From an uncultured Sphaerochaeta sp. (lineage in GTDB: Bacteria > Spirochaetota > Spirochaetia > Sphaerochaetales > Sphaerochaetaceae): DNA of 64,000 bases. The translations under genes and the position numbers were made by a program. Below the pieces are notes generated by a model, which saw only the letters and a list, made by a program, of their open reading frames with translations, made no database searches and was not told where the DNA came from. The DNA lies in the NCBI RefSeq assembly GCF_963677315.1, contig NZ_OY781940.1, positions 484,001 to 548,000 on the forward strand, given 5' to 3'. Positions 43,613 to 52,474 of the stretch are shown one piece after another (position 1 is the stretch's first letter; every line of letters starts with the position of its first letter).

Positions 43613-44689
43613 TTACATCAAGTCCTTGTAATTCTCTTTGGTGATCGGCTTGAAAGGAACCAGGTAGCACTGGGAAATGACAGCTGGGTCATTTGCAGGT
43701 GCTTCACTGATGACTTCCTTGGCAGGCTCGATTCCCCAAGCGGTTACGCCCTGTGCAGTGCCTTTGGTGGCCATTGCAAGTGCAAGCTCAAATGCGGTGC
43801 TGCTCTGTCCAACTGAGTCCTGCAGAACGGTAGCATACAGCTTGTCCTGATCCATGGAGTTCAGTGCATCGGCAGTGGCATCGATACCGAGAACGGGGAA
43901 GCTCAGGATGGTACCATCGCTGGCATCATTGTCAACCAAACCGTTGGTAACCAAGGATTCAACTGCGCCCAAAGCCATTCCGTCGTTCTGAGCAACCACG
44001 AGGTTGAACTTGCCACGGTGTGCTGCAAGCCAGGTGTCCATCTTTTCCTGAGCCTTGTCTGGAGTCCAGTCAGCAGTGTCCTTTGCAACGAAGTTCACGG
44101 TATAACCGAGGCTTTCGAGGGTATCGACGAAACCAGCTTCACGGCTGATCTGAGCGGGGTGCCCAAGCTGTCCCTGCAAGTACAGAATATTCAACTCTTT
44201 ACCAGGAGCCTTATCAGGATACTGGGTGAAGTAGTCATCTACAATCTGTGCCTGGTACTGACCAGCAACCAACTCAGGTGAGGAAGCAAGGTAGAAATCC
44301 TTACCTACCTTCAGAGCATCAACAGAAGGCTGGATGTTGGAGAAGGCAGCGCCGCCACCAACAGCCTGAATCTGCTGTGCCATCTGCTCAGTTACACTGG
44401 TGTCCTGAGGAATGATCACAAAATACTTGTATCCCTGGGTGATCAAGGTGTTGAGCTGGTCGAGCTGACGAGCTACGTCACCCTGCGCATCCTGCAGGTT
44501 CAATTCAACACCGTTCTCTTCTGCAAGCTTGCGAAGATTGTCAGCATAGTCCTTAACAAACTGTTCGTTCAAATTTCTGATAAGAGCACCGATTTTCACC
44601 GTATCATCGGCTGCTTCTTTTCCGCCCTGTGCAAAAAGACCAGTACAGACAAGTGCCAGTACCAACAAAATAGCTACAGTCTTCTTCAT
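43613..44689 (-). CDS. Sugar ABC transporter substrate-binding protein, RbsB/MglB family
   Basis: The 358-residue secreted receptor has a signal peptide (KKTVAILLVLALVCTGLFAQGG) and the Peripla_BP_4 fold: KIGALIRNLNEQFVKDYADNLRKLAEENG, YFVIIPQDTSVTEQMAQ, NLVVAQNDGMALGAVE, and VLGIDATADALNSM. AAGGAG precedes ATG 44689. It is the first gene of the operon SBP-ATPase-permease-LacI. The sugar is not identifiable from sequence; ribose, galactose or a related hexose or pentose are candidates. Confidence 0.93.
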   Translation of the reverse strand: MKKTVAILLVLALVCTGLFAQGGKEAADDTVKIGALIRNLNEQFVKDYADNLRKLAEENGVELNLQDAQGDVARQLDQLNTLITQGYKYFVIIPQDTSVTEQMAQQIQAVGGGAAFSNIQPSVDALKVGKDFYLASSPELVAGQYQAQIVDDYFTQYPDKAPGKELNILYLQGQLGHPAQISREAGFVDTLESLGYTVNFVAKDTADWTPDKAQEKMDTWLAAHRGKFNLVVAQNDGMALGAVESLVTNGLVDNDASDGTILSFPVLGIDATADALNSMDQDKLYATVLQDSVGQSSTAFELALAMATKGTAQGVTAWGIEPAKEVISEAPANDPAVISQCYLVPFKPITKENYKDLM

Positions 44690-44793
44690 AAAAACTCCTT
44701 TTGAGTAATTCCAGGATTCGCCTCCTGGCAAGCGTGATATTCACAATAGGCATCCATCGCTGATGGACAACCCCTATTGCCTGTGTCTTATGT

Positions 44794-44822
44794 ATCTTCA
44801 CATCGGAAAATCCATTTGTCAA
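44794..44822 (-). promoter_or_regulatory. Putative promoter of the LacI-controlled sugar ABC operon
   Basis: On the minus strand TTGACA (44817-44822) is followed after 17 bp by GAAGAT (44794-44799), a weak -10 box preceded by TGT, an extended -10 element. The palindrome at 44831-44844 lies directly upstream of the -35 box. Confidence 0.45.
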
Positions 44823-44830
44823 TGAAAAAA

Positions 44831-44844
44831 TGTAAACGTTTACA
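44831..44844. promoter_or_regulatory. LacI-type operator O1
   Basis: TGTAAACGTTTACA is a perfect 14-bp palindrome with the central CG typical of LacI-family operators. It lies immediately upstream of the putative -35 box of the sugar ABC operon. Confidence 0.8.
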
Positions 44845-44880
44845 GGTTTTTCTACTTACCATAGCTTATAGTATGTTTTT

Positions 44881-44898
44881 AGGTATAAATTTATACCT
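44881..44898. promoter_or_regulatory. 18-bp perfect palindrome between the two LacI-type operators
   Basis: AGGTATAAATTTATACCT is fully self-complementary. It lacks the central CG of the flanking operators, so a different regulator or a bend-prone AT-rich element is more likely. It sits roughly midway between O1 and O2. Confidence 0.5.
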
Positions 44899-44907
44899 TC
44901 AGCTAAG

Positions 44908-44921
44908 TGTAAACCTTTACA
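44908..44921. promoter_or_regulatory. LacI-type operator O2
   Basis: TGTAAACCTTTACA differs from O1 at one central base. O1 and O2 centres are 77 bp apart, near seven helical turns, compatible with repression by looping. From 44922 to the helicase start at 45096 I see AT-rich sequence but no gene. Confidence 0.65.
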
Positions 44922-45095
44922 ATACTCTCGAACTAGTAGGAAAATTTATTGAAATTGGACGATATGTTTCCTTGCAATATCGATATATTTGGATTGGTAT
45001 GGAGTAGTTTTCCTGCTCTCTTTTTGCATGGATCAGTGCCTAATTGCCAAGAAAATTGGTGGTAATTTTTGCATGAATACTGCATAGTAAAAACC

Positions 45096-48000
45096 ATGGC
45101 ATACACCGAATATGGTAACACTTGGTGGGGCGCGCGATGGCTCGACTCCCTAACACAAATCGATTACTCGAACAGGATACCCAGAGGGAAGCGATATGCC
45201 CGAAACGGCTCAGTCCTTTCCATCAAGAGTTCGAATGGGATGGTGGAAGCGCGTGTCCAAGGTACAAGAGCTACCCCTTACAAGATAATCGTTGGAATCA
45301 GTCAATACACGAAAGCAGACAACAAGAGACTGATCGATCTAATCAGGGAGAATCCCTATTATCTGGGAAGCCTGCAGACCGGTGAACTCCCCCCAGAACT
45401 TGAACAGGAGTGTATGGCTATCGGCATTAAGCTGTTCCCGCAATCATGGAAGGATTTGGGGATGCAATGCAGCTGCCCTGACTGGGCTGTCCCCTGCAAG
45501 CACTTGGCTGCGGTCATCTACATGATTGCCAATGAGATCGACAAGGACCCTTTTCTTATCTTTCGCCTCCATGGACTTGATGTACAATCATCGCTTCTGA
45601 ATTCCGGGAGTACTGTTAAAGAGCAGATACCAACCTTGGATTCTCTTACCCTGATTAATGGGAAGGGAGGCTCAACTGGATTGGGCGAGCTTGATCTCCA
45701 GGTAATCCCAGACATGAAACCAGTGCTTGAACGTGTCCTTACCGAGGCCCCTCTCTTTGCCCCTCAATATGACTTCAAGCGAGACTATCTCTCCTATATT
45801 TCAAGCCTTGCAAAACAGACCACAAAGTTTGTCAATCAGCTGGAGATCCCTCAGCAGATTCCGAGCATCCTCTATGATGAATGCAAGATCAACTACCAGG
45901 GAAAAACGATGCAAGGAGTTCTCAAACAGGGCAAAGGCAAGCTTGCCTTTTCATCACAAGAGATGGATGGGTGTCTCTCCTATCTCCAATCCTTTCCCAT
46001 TGGTTCAACAGAGGAGTACCCTCCAGTCCTTTCACTCCTGCTCTTTACACACAACTTTGCGCTTCGACTTCTGCAGACCCATGGTGCCATCCCAAGACTG
46101 TTGGATCTTGGGAAAGACCAATACATTCTTCACTGGATTCCTGCCTATTTTAATCCTGAGATCAAGGCGATAACAGACTCCCTCACAGCTAGGTTGCAGG
46201 ATAAGGATCTAGTCTTCATTGATTCCAAACCAGCAGACAAGCTCCAACAAATTTTTCTCATGGTGTCATTGTTTGTTCGCTCCTATAGCGACCTATTCGT
46301 TGATATTACAAATATCCCAGAAACTGACGAACATGCATTGTTCTTTGCAGGAGCACCCTATAGGATCAGGACCCTTGCTCAGAGAGGGAATCCCCTTGCC
46401 ATCCATCACTGGCTTGGAAGACTTATGCTCACAATCCGCTCTCATCGTCCCGTCCTTTGGATGAAGGAAACAGAAAAGGATACCTTCCAGTGTACCATCC
46501 AAGTCAAAGAGGCCGATAAGGAACCGATTGATCTCTCCTTATTTCTTTCAGAAAACACAGAGACGGCTGCAATGCTCCAAGATCTCAGTTATCTGGGAAC
46601 CTACTTCAATCCCATCCAGAAAGCATTGATGGCACGAGGTAGTACTACAGTTACTGGTGATGAATTTCTCGATGCTTGGTTCAATGCCCTTCCAGCTCTG
46701 AAAGCACTTGGGGTCAGTATGATCATCCCCAGAAGCTTGCAAAAGACGCTCTCTCCACGTGTTTCTGTTCGCATGAGTACCTCCAGTGGAGGATCTGCTG
46801 AGAGTTTTCTTGCCTTACGGGATCTCTTGGATGTCTCATGGACTATTGTTTTAGGAGAGGATTCAATCGACCCAGAAACATTGCAATCCATGTTGGATCA
46901 AGGTCGAAAGTATGTTGCGTTCAAGGATCAATATGTATTGCTCGATGAAAAGGAGATTGGAAGAATCAACCACAGACTGGAGAAATCCATCAAACTCTCC
47001 CCACTCGACCTCCTGAAGGCACATTTGTTGGGCACCTATGATGAACAGCCGGTGATGATGGAAAAAGGTGTACAGGAACTATTTGGCTCCCTCTTGCAGA
47101 TTAACCCCACACCAGTACCATCAGAAGTCAATGCTTCATTACGGCCCTATCAGGAGCGAGGGTTTCAGTGGTTGATGCACAACCATGCAATCGGATTGGG
47201 GTCACTCTTGGCCGATGACATGGGATTAGGTAAGACAATACAGGTCATAACATTCTTGGTCGCCCTGAAGAACAAGAAGATCATCACACAGAAAAAACCA
47301 GTTTTGATTGTTGTTCCAGCCTCTCTGATGACTAACTGGGAACATGAGATATCGCGCTTTGCCCCCTCTCTCTCAACCTTTGTGTATCATGGGCAAAACC
47401 GACAGCTTGAGAAGGGAAGTGACTGCATCATTACCACCTATGCTACAGTGAGAAGAGATAGTGAACTCTTACAGAAAACTCGTTTCTCGGTGACCATCCT
47501 TGATGAGGCACAGGCAATCAAGAATAGGGACTCAGCCCAAGCAAAGTCTGTCAGCAAGCTGAAGAGCGATCACTCCATCGCCATGACCGGCACACCAGTT
47601 GAAAACCGAATGCTTGACTACTGGAGCATTATAGATTGTGTCATGAAGGGTTACCTGGGTAATCAGACAAGCTTCAAGAGCCATTTTGCCATTCCCATTG
47701 AGCGGTATCATGATCAGGCTGCCTTGAAGGCTTTCCGCTCCCTTACAAAACCCTTGATGCTTCGTCGAGTCAAAACCGATACTTCAATCATCAACGACCT
47801 ACCAGAGAAGCTGGTACTTGAAAGGTACGCAAATCTATCCTTGGAGCAAAAAGTACTATACAAGGGAATTGTGGAGCAGACGGAGAAAACCCTGCAAGGT
47901 GCTGATGGAATTGAAAAAAAGGGCTCGGTATTCAAGTTAATGACAGCCCTCAAACAGGTCTGTTGCCACCCTGCCCTGTACTGCGACACCAGTAGCAAAG

Positions 48001-48560
48001 AATCAGGGAATTCCGGAAAAACTACCCTCTTGATGGACCTGCTTGAGTCAATTCATCAGAGAAATGAGAAAGTGTTGGTTTTCACCCAATATGCCCAAAT
48101 GGGGTTCTTGCTTCAAGAGTTGTTGAAAGAATCATTTTCACTGGAAGCTCCCTTCCTGCACGGAGGTTCTACCAGGACACAGCGTGATGCAATGGTGAAG
48201 CAATTCCAATCTGATCCTGAATGCTGGCTGATGCTTCTCTCAATTCGAGCAGGGGGTACTGGATTGAATCTTACATCTGCAAGCCATGTGATTCACTATG
48301 ATCTATGGTGGAATCCAGCTGTGGAGAACCAAGCAACCGACCGTGCGTTCAGGATTGGGCAAGACAAACAGGTAACTGTCCATCGGCTTATCACAGAAGG
48401 GACCTTTGAGGAACGCATCAACGATATGCTCACTTCTAAAAAAGATTTGGCTGACAGTGTTGTATCGGCAGGGGAGAATTGGATAACTGAGCTCTCAACT
48501 GAACAGCTGAAAGAACTCATAGAATTGAGGGAGAGCCATACAGAGACAGCCCCCCGTTAA
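45096..48560 (+). CDS. SNF2-family helicase with N-terminal SWIM zinc finger
   Basis: The 1154-residue protein opens YGNTWWGARWLDSL and has a SWIM zinc finger at Cys125, Cys127, Cys134 and His136 (CSCPDWAVPCKH). A long middle region leads to a Swi2/Snf2 motor: ADDMGLGKTIQ (~706-716), VVPASLMTNWEHEI, LDEAQAIKNRDS, MTGTPVENR, then VLVFTQYAQMG and TDRAFRIGQDKQVTVHRLI. In Bacillus the SWIM protein YwqB and the SNF2 protein YwqA are neighbours; here the two appear fused. Start: ATG 45096 gives the conserved N-terminus, though no ribosome site is clear and a TTG at 45069 is possible. The role is probably nucleoprotein or transcription-complex remodelling. Confidence 0.9.
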   Translation: MAYTEYGNTWWGARWLDSLTQIDYSNRIPRGKRYARNGSVLSIKSSNGMVEARVQGTRATPYKIIVGISQYTKADNKRLIDLIRENPYYLGSLQTGELPPELEQECMAIGIKLFPQSWKDLGMQCSCPDWAVPCKHLAAVIYMIANEIDKDPFLIFRLHGLDVQSSLLNSGSTVKEQIPTLDSLTLINGKGGSTGLGELDLQVIPDMKPVLERVLTEAPLFAPQYDFKRDYLSYISSLAKQTTKFVNQLEIPQQIPSILYDECKINYQGKTMQGVLKQGKGKLAFSSQEMDGCLSYLQSFPIGSTEEYPPVLSLLLFTHNFALRLLQTHGAIPRLLDLGKDQYILHWIPAYFNPEIKAITDSLTARLQDKDLVFIDSKPADKLQQIFLMVSLFVRSYSDLFVDITNIPETDEHALFFAGAPYRIRTLAQRGNPLAIHHWLGRLMLTIRSHRPVLWMKETEKDTFQCTIQVKEADKEPIDLSLFLSENTETAAMLQDLSYLGTYFNPIQKALMARGSTTVTGDEFLDAWFNALPALKALGVSMIIPRSLQKTLSPRVSVRMSTSSGGSAESFLALRDLLDVSWTIVLGEDSIDPETLQSMLDQGRKYVAFKDQYVLLDEKEIGRINHRLEKSIKLSPLDLLKAHLLGTYDEQPVMMEKGVQELFGSLLQINPTPVPSEVNASLRPYQERGFQWLMHNHAIGLGSLLADDMGLGKTIQVITFLVALKNKKIITQKKPVLIVVPASLMTNWEHEISRFAPSLSTFVYHGQNRQLEKGSDCIITTYATVRRDSELLQKTRFSVTILDEAQAIKNRDSAQAKSVSKLKSDHSIAMTGTPVENRMLDYWSIIDCVMKGYLGNQTSFKSHFAIPIERYHDQAALKAFRSLTKPLMLRRVKTDTSIINDLPEKLVLERYANLSLEQKVLYKGIVEQTEKTLQGADGIEKKGSVFKLMTALKQVCCHPALYCDTSSKESGNSGKTTLLMDLLESIHQRNEKVLVFTQYAQMGFLLQELLKESFSLEAPFLHGGSTRTQRDAMVKQFQSDPECWLMLLSIRAGGTGLNLTSASHVIHYDLWWNPAVENQATDRAFRIGQDKQVTVHRLITEGTFEERINDMLTSKKDLADSVVSAGENWITELSTEQLKELIELRESHTETAPR

Positions 48561-48592
48561 GGAAGGGCTGGCTTTGTCTGATGCTCTTTGTG

Positions 48593-50017
48593 TTACGGCT
48601 TGAAGATCTTAACCTTCTGCTCCCGCTTGATCCGGTCACGTCCCTCTTGCAGGCTTTCCAGTTCACCGGTAGCCCAGGCTTGGACAACCAAGTTACCTAA
48701 AGCTGTTGCTTCCACCGGTCCTGCATACACAGGTAGACCGGTTTCAGTGGCTGCCCATTGGTCGAGAATCTCGTTCTTGCATCCGCCACCAATAATATGC
48801 AGGGCTGCAAACTTCTTCCCGATTACAACCTCCAGATCGCTGATTGCCTTTGCATAGGCCTTGGCAAGTCCTCGATAGATGGCAACCATGTACTCGCCAT
48901 GGTTGGAAGGAGCGGGAAGATCATGCTCCTGGCACCAGGCATCAATCCTGTCAGTCATCAAATTATCGTGACTATTGGGTTTAAGGAACCGGGTATCAGA
49001 GGGATCGATGTACCCTTGATAATCCGTACAGCGAAGTGTTTCCTCATCAAGCTCTTTCCACTTGATCTCCTGACCTTCCCTTTCCCAGTGTCTGACACAC
49101 TCCTGTTGTATCCACATCCCCATGATATTCTTGAGAAATCGGATACCACCGCTGGCTGCCACCTCATTGGTAAACCCACTCTCCATGGAAGCTTGGTCAG
49201 TTCGGGGTTCAGAAAGTTCAACTCCCAGAAGTGACCAGGTACCGCTGGAGATGTACAGGGGCGTCCCTCCAGCCTCAGCAGGAACGGCAGCAACTGCACT
49301 CGCAGTATCATGAGCAGCACTTGCAATCACGACCACCTCAGAGGAGGCACCCACTTCGTGGGCAACATCCGTGGTCAAGCTTCCCAATACAGTACCACTG
49401 TCAACGATTTCCCCAAACAAGGAACGCTCAAAACCCATATCATCGATTAGGTCCCATGCCCATGTTTTTTGCTTTGGGTCGTACAATTGCGTGGTAGAAG
49501 CGTGGGTACGTTCATTCTTCATGATCCCAGTCAACCAATAGGCAAGCAGGTCTGGTACCGACAGGTAGTGAGATGCCGCCTTCAGTGTTTCAGGGCGATC
49601 ACGTTTCATGGCAGCAAGTTGATAGAGAGTATTGAAGGGTTGGAAGGCAATTCCGGTTCTCTCATAGATCCGCATCTTCCCTCCCAACTGCTTCGCCACC
49701 TGCTCGATCAACCCATCGGTTCTGCTGTCACGATAGTGATAGCAAAGGGAGACCAAGCCCCCTTTGTCATCAGTAAGCACATAGTCAACGCCCCAGGTGT
49801 CAATACCGATGGAGGTGATATCACTCCCATACTTGGTAAAAGCCTTCTTCAGTCCCACCTTGATCTCGGCGAACAGGCTCTGGATGTTCCAATAGAACTC
49901 CCCCAGTATCTGGTCGTTTTGGGTGACAAACCGATGTACGACTTCAAACTCACCGAGGTCCCCGACGAGAACTCGGCCGTTGGAAGCACCTAAGTCGATG
50001 GCGATATGCTTTTTCAT
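48593..50017 (-). CDS. rhaB: Rhamnulokinase, FGGY family
   Basis: This enzyme phosphorylates L-rhamnulose at C1 with ATP. The 474-residue protein is the RhaB type: AIDLGASNGRVLVGDL at the start, SIGIDTWGVDYVLTDDKG, YHYRDSRTDGL, ERTHASTTQLYDP, and the C-terminal FGGY signature region HIIGGGCKNEILDQWAA. RhaB enzymes also accept L-fuculose and other L-ketoses. It is the last gene of an eight-gene operon, two bases after the zinc dehydrogenase gene. Neither rhamnose isomerase nor rhamnulose-1-phosphate aldolase is in the window, which makes its product's fate unclear. Confidence 0.9.
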   Translation of the reverse strand: MKKHIAIDLGASNGRVLVGDLGEFEVVHRFVTQNDQILGEFYWNIQSLFAEIKVGLKKAFTKYGSDITSIGIDTWGVDYVLTDDKGGLVSLCYHYRDSRTDGLIEQVAKQLGGKMRIYERTGIAFQPFNTLYQLAAMKRDRPETLKAASHYLSVPDLLAYWLTGIMKNERTHASTTQLYDPKQKTWAWDLIDDMGFERSLFGEIVDSGTVLGSLTTDVAHEVGASSEVVVIASAAHDTASAVAAVPAEAGGTPLYISSGTWSLLGVELSEPRTDQASMESGFTNEVAASGGIRFLKNIMGMWIQQECVRHWEREGQEIKWKELDEETLRCTDYQGYIDPSDTRFLKPNSHDNLMTDRIDAWCQEHDLPAPSNHGEYMVAIYRGLAKAYAKAISDLEVVIGKKFAALHIIGGGCKNEILDQWAATETGLPVYAGPVEATALGNLVVQAWATGELESLQEGRDRIKREQKVKIFKP

Positions 50018-50019
50018 AA

Positions 50020-51294
50020 TTACTCCTTGATTCGTTTCTTGCAGTTTTCCAAGAGGTAGGCTTCTGCTTCAGCTGACCACAATCCATTGTGCTTATCAAC
50101 AAGCTTTGCAAGTTCAGCAAACACCTCATTGGTTTTACCCAGTTCAGCAAGATCGGTCAGTGCTGTGAGGGGGAAGTCAAGATGAGTATACATCATCTTC
50201 TTTCCACCAGGGATATTTGGCAGGTTGATCACTGCCTCGGGAACTGCTGAGAGCCCTCCGATATGGGTTACCATTGCTGCAGGGTTGATCAACCTCTTTT
50301 CCATCAGGTGCAATGACTCTCTCATATCATCGGTATTACCACCACTGGTACCCACAATGTGTGTGGAAGCGTAGTGCACGTTGTAGAAGTTCATGCTTGC
50401 AGTGAAATCTGTTTTGTTTGGACCGGCGAAGAAATTCAGACAACCATCCTTTGCGAGGATTGCATCGGCCTGCTCTACCAGCATTCTTACAGGAGCCATG
50501 ACCAGCACATCATCGTAGCCCTTTCCATCAGTGTATTCCATCAAGGTTGCATTCGGGTCACTGTAGTTCTTGGTATTGACGTAGATCAGCTCAACCCCGT
50601 TCTGCTTGGCATCCTCAACGCTGTACAGATCCTGTGCACGTTTGAGGCGTGCATCATCTATGTCGGTAACGACCAAGCGACCGGGCTTACGATCAGGGTT
50701 GTGCACTGCATAGTCAATTGCAGAGAGCCCCATGGGGCCAACCCCGGCAAGAATTGCCATATTGCCACCCTCGACGATTCCCATCTTGTGCTCATACGAA
50801 CCATTAGTCGTGTGGTACATGGCGTGGAAGGTTCCAACGACACAGGAAACAGGTTCAGCAAGACTTCCGAGGAAGAAGGCATCCCCATCATAAGGGAGCA
50901 AGCAATCCAGTTCCATTACCTGATGAGGGATCACCACATAGGTTGCGTCCCCTCCGATGTACTGGAACGAATATCCAGGGGCATCAAGGGTACCCTGGTA
51001 ATTCAAAGCTGGCTGGATAGAGAAACGTGAACCAACCTTGAACTTATCCTGCCACTTCTTTCCTACCTCAACGATTTCTCCACAGAACTCATGACCCAGC
51101 ATGATCGGGTTCTTGTCGACATCATCGGGGACTCTCTTATGGCTTGCACCCTGCTCAGCGGCCTTGTGGTCGCTCATGCAGATACTATTGGTTATCACTT
51201 TTGCGAGGATTTCGTCCTCAGCAATCTGGGGAAGTTCAAACTCTTCGAGGCGAAGATCATTCACTCCATACAGACGGATAGCACGTGTTTTCAT
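50020..51294 (-). CDS. Zinc-dependent dehydrogenase resembling L-sorbose-1-phosphate reductase
   Basis: This 424-residue medium-chain zinc dehydrogenase has a divergent zinc domain: Cys39 in NSICMSDHKAAEQG and LGHEFCG. The structural four-cysteine lobe of ordinary alcohol dehydrogenases is lacking. The NAD site is AILAGVGPMGLSAIDYAV. The overall layout resembles SorE, which reduces L-sorbose 1-phosphate to glucitol 6-phosphate. AGGAG precedes ATG 51294. The neighbouring SDR resembles the next enzyme of the sorbose route, and the kinase downstream would make a ketose 1-phosphate as substrate. The assignment is by similarity and context. Confidence 0.75.
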   Translation of the reverse strand: MKTRAIRLYGVNDLRLEEFELPQIAEDEILAKVITNSICMSDHKAAEQGASHKRVPDDVDKNPIMLGHEFCGEIVEVGKKWQDKFKVGSRFSIQPALNYQGTLDAPGYSFQYIGGDATYVVIPHQVMELDCLLPYDGDAFFLGSLAEPVSCVVGTFHAMYHTTNGSYEHKMGIVEGGNMAILAGVGPMGLSAIDYAVHNPDRKPGRLVVTDIDDARLKRAQDLYSVEDAKQNGVELIYVNTKNYSDPNATLMEYTDGKGYDDVLVMAPVRMLVEQADAILAKDGCLNFFAGPNKTDFTASMNFYNVHYASTHIVGTSGGNTDDMRESLHLMEKRLINPAAMVTHIGGLSAVPEAVINLPNIPGGKKMMYTHLDFPLTALTDLAELGKTNEVFAELAKLVDKHNGLWSAEAEAYLLENCKKRIKE

Positions 51295-51304
51295 TTCTAT
51301 TCTC

Positions 51305-52465
51305 CTAATTAAGCATGACCTGGCCACCGGTTACGGGAACCGCCTGACCTGTCTCGTAGGTCTGTTCGACTATGTAGAGAAGTGCCTTCATGACGTCCTC
51401 TGTGCGACATCCACGATTCATCGGCACCTTCGATTCATAGAACCGTCTTACATCGGCAACACTTTTCGCTCCTGGAACCTTTCCCGCTTCCAGGTACTGC
51501 ACGAACAACCCTCTCTTCGGGTCCGACCAAAGCGGACCGTCAAGGAAGTTGCCCGGACAGATTGCGTTGACCTTAATGTTATCCTCAACCAGCTCCAGAG
51601 CAAAACTCTGTGTAAGTCCGATGGTCCCAAATTTGGCACCGGCATAGGCGCCATTCTTATTGGAACCTTCCAATCCGGACTTACTGGAGATGGCAATAAT
51701 ATCAGTAAAATACGAAGCACTGGGAATATTCTGCAAAGCCATCAGTCTGGAGGCAAACTTTGTGCAGATAAAGAATCCAGTATAGTCAACGTTGGTAACA
51801 AACTGGAAATCCTTCAACTCCATCACCTTCACTGAACCGGCACGAAGAACCCCTGCATTGGAGACAAACAGATCCAATCCACCGGTCTCTTCAGCTACCT
51901 GATTCATCATAGCCTCGACACTCTTCTCATCAGTAACATTGACTGTGAGCGGTTTGGAAACAGTGATGCAGGCTTCCCAGTTCAGCTCATCACTGAGCTT
52001 TTTTGCCCCATCTGCGTTCATATCTGCTATATAGACAAAGGCTCCATGCTCAACAAGGGAGCGAACCATGCCCTCCCCAAAACCTTGGGCACCACCGGTA
52101 ACCAAGGCTACCTTGTCTCGAACGACATCTGCCCGACTGAATGTAGGAGGAAGCGTGGGGAGCAAGCTTACCCCTTCCGCCCTAAAGGCCTCATCATAGT
52201 TGGTCCCGAGCCCGTACTGAAGGTCCATTCCTGCAATTCCTATTACAAAAGGGAAAACCTTTCTCTCTGAAGTGTAGGCATCGAGCAACTTCTTCCACGC
52301 CATTGAGGTCTCTTCGATGCTTGCAAACTCTTGTGGAGATGGCAAGGAAAGGTCCACCTTCTTGCCAGTGACACGGTGTATAAACAAACCTTTCTGACCA
52401 TCAAAGGTCAAGCCACGAAGCACTGGGGGAATTTCAAAGTTAATCTGTTCTGTAAACGTAGTCAT
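51305..52465 (-). CDS. Short-chain dehydrogenase with N-terminal extension, sorbitol-6-phosphate dehydrogenase-like
   Basis: The SDR core occupies residues ~117-386: cofactor loop VTGGAQGFGEG (122-132), Asp in YIADMN suggesting NAD preference, SNAGVLRAG, the catalytic serine in IISSKSG (IAISSKSG) and the YAGAK catalytic pair. The first ~115 residues are an extra domain I cannot identify (LRGLTFDGQKGLFIH...FVIGIAGMDLQYGLGTNYDEAFRAEG). Such long forms are often named sorbitol-6-phosphate 2-dehydrogenase. It is followed by the zinc dehydrogenase gene. It could oxidise a hexitol phosphate to a ketose phosphate. Confidence 0.78.
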   Translation of the reverse strand: MTTFTEQINFEIPPVLRGLTFDGQKGLFIHRVTGKKVDLSLPSPQEFASIEETSMAWKKLLDAYTSERKVFPFVIGIAGMDLQYGLGTNYDEAFRAEGVSLLPTLPPTFSRADVVRDKVALVTGGAQGFGEGMVRSLVEHGAFVYIADMNADGAKKLSDELNWEACITVSKPLTVNVTDEKSVEAMMNQVAEETGGLDLFVSNAGVLRAGSVKVMELKDFQFVTNVDYTGFFICTKFASRLMALQNIPSASYFTDIIAISSKSGLEGSNKNGAYAGAKFGTIGLTQSFALELVEDNIKVNAICPGNFLDGPLWSDPKRGLFVQYLEAGKVPGAKSVADVRRFYESKVPMNRGCRTEDVMKALLYIVEQTYETGQAVPVTGGQVMLN

Positions 52466-52474
52466 TGCTTCTCC

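Noticed and set aside
48541..48592. Terminator between the SNF2 gene and rhaB
   Set aside because: AGCCC/GGGCT gives a short, poorly placed stem without a convincing T tract.
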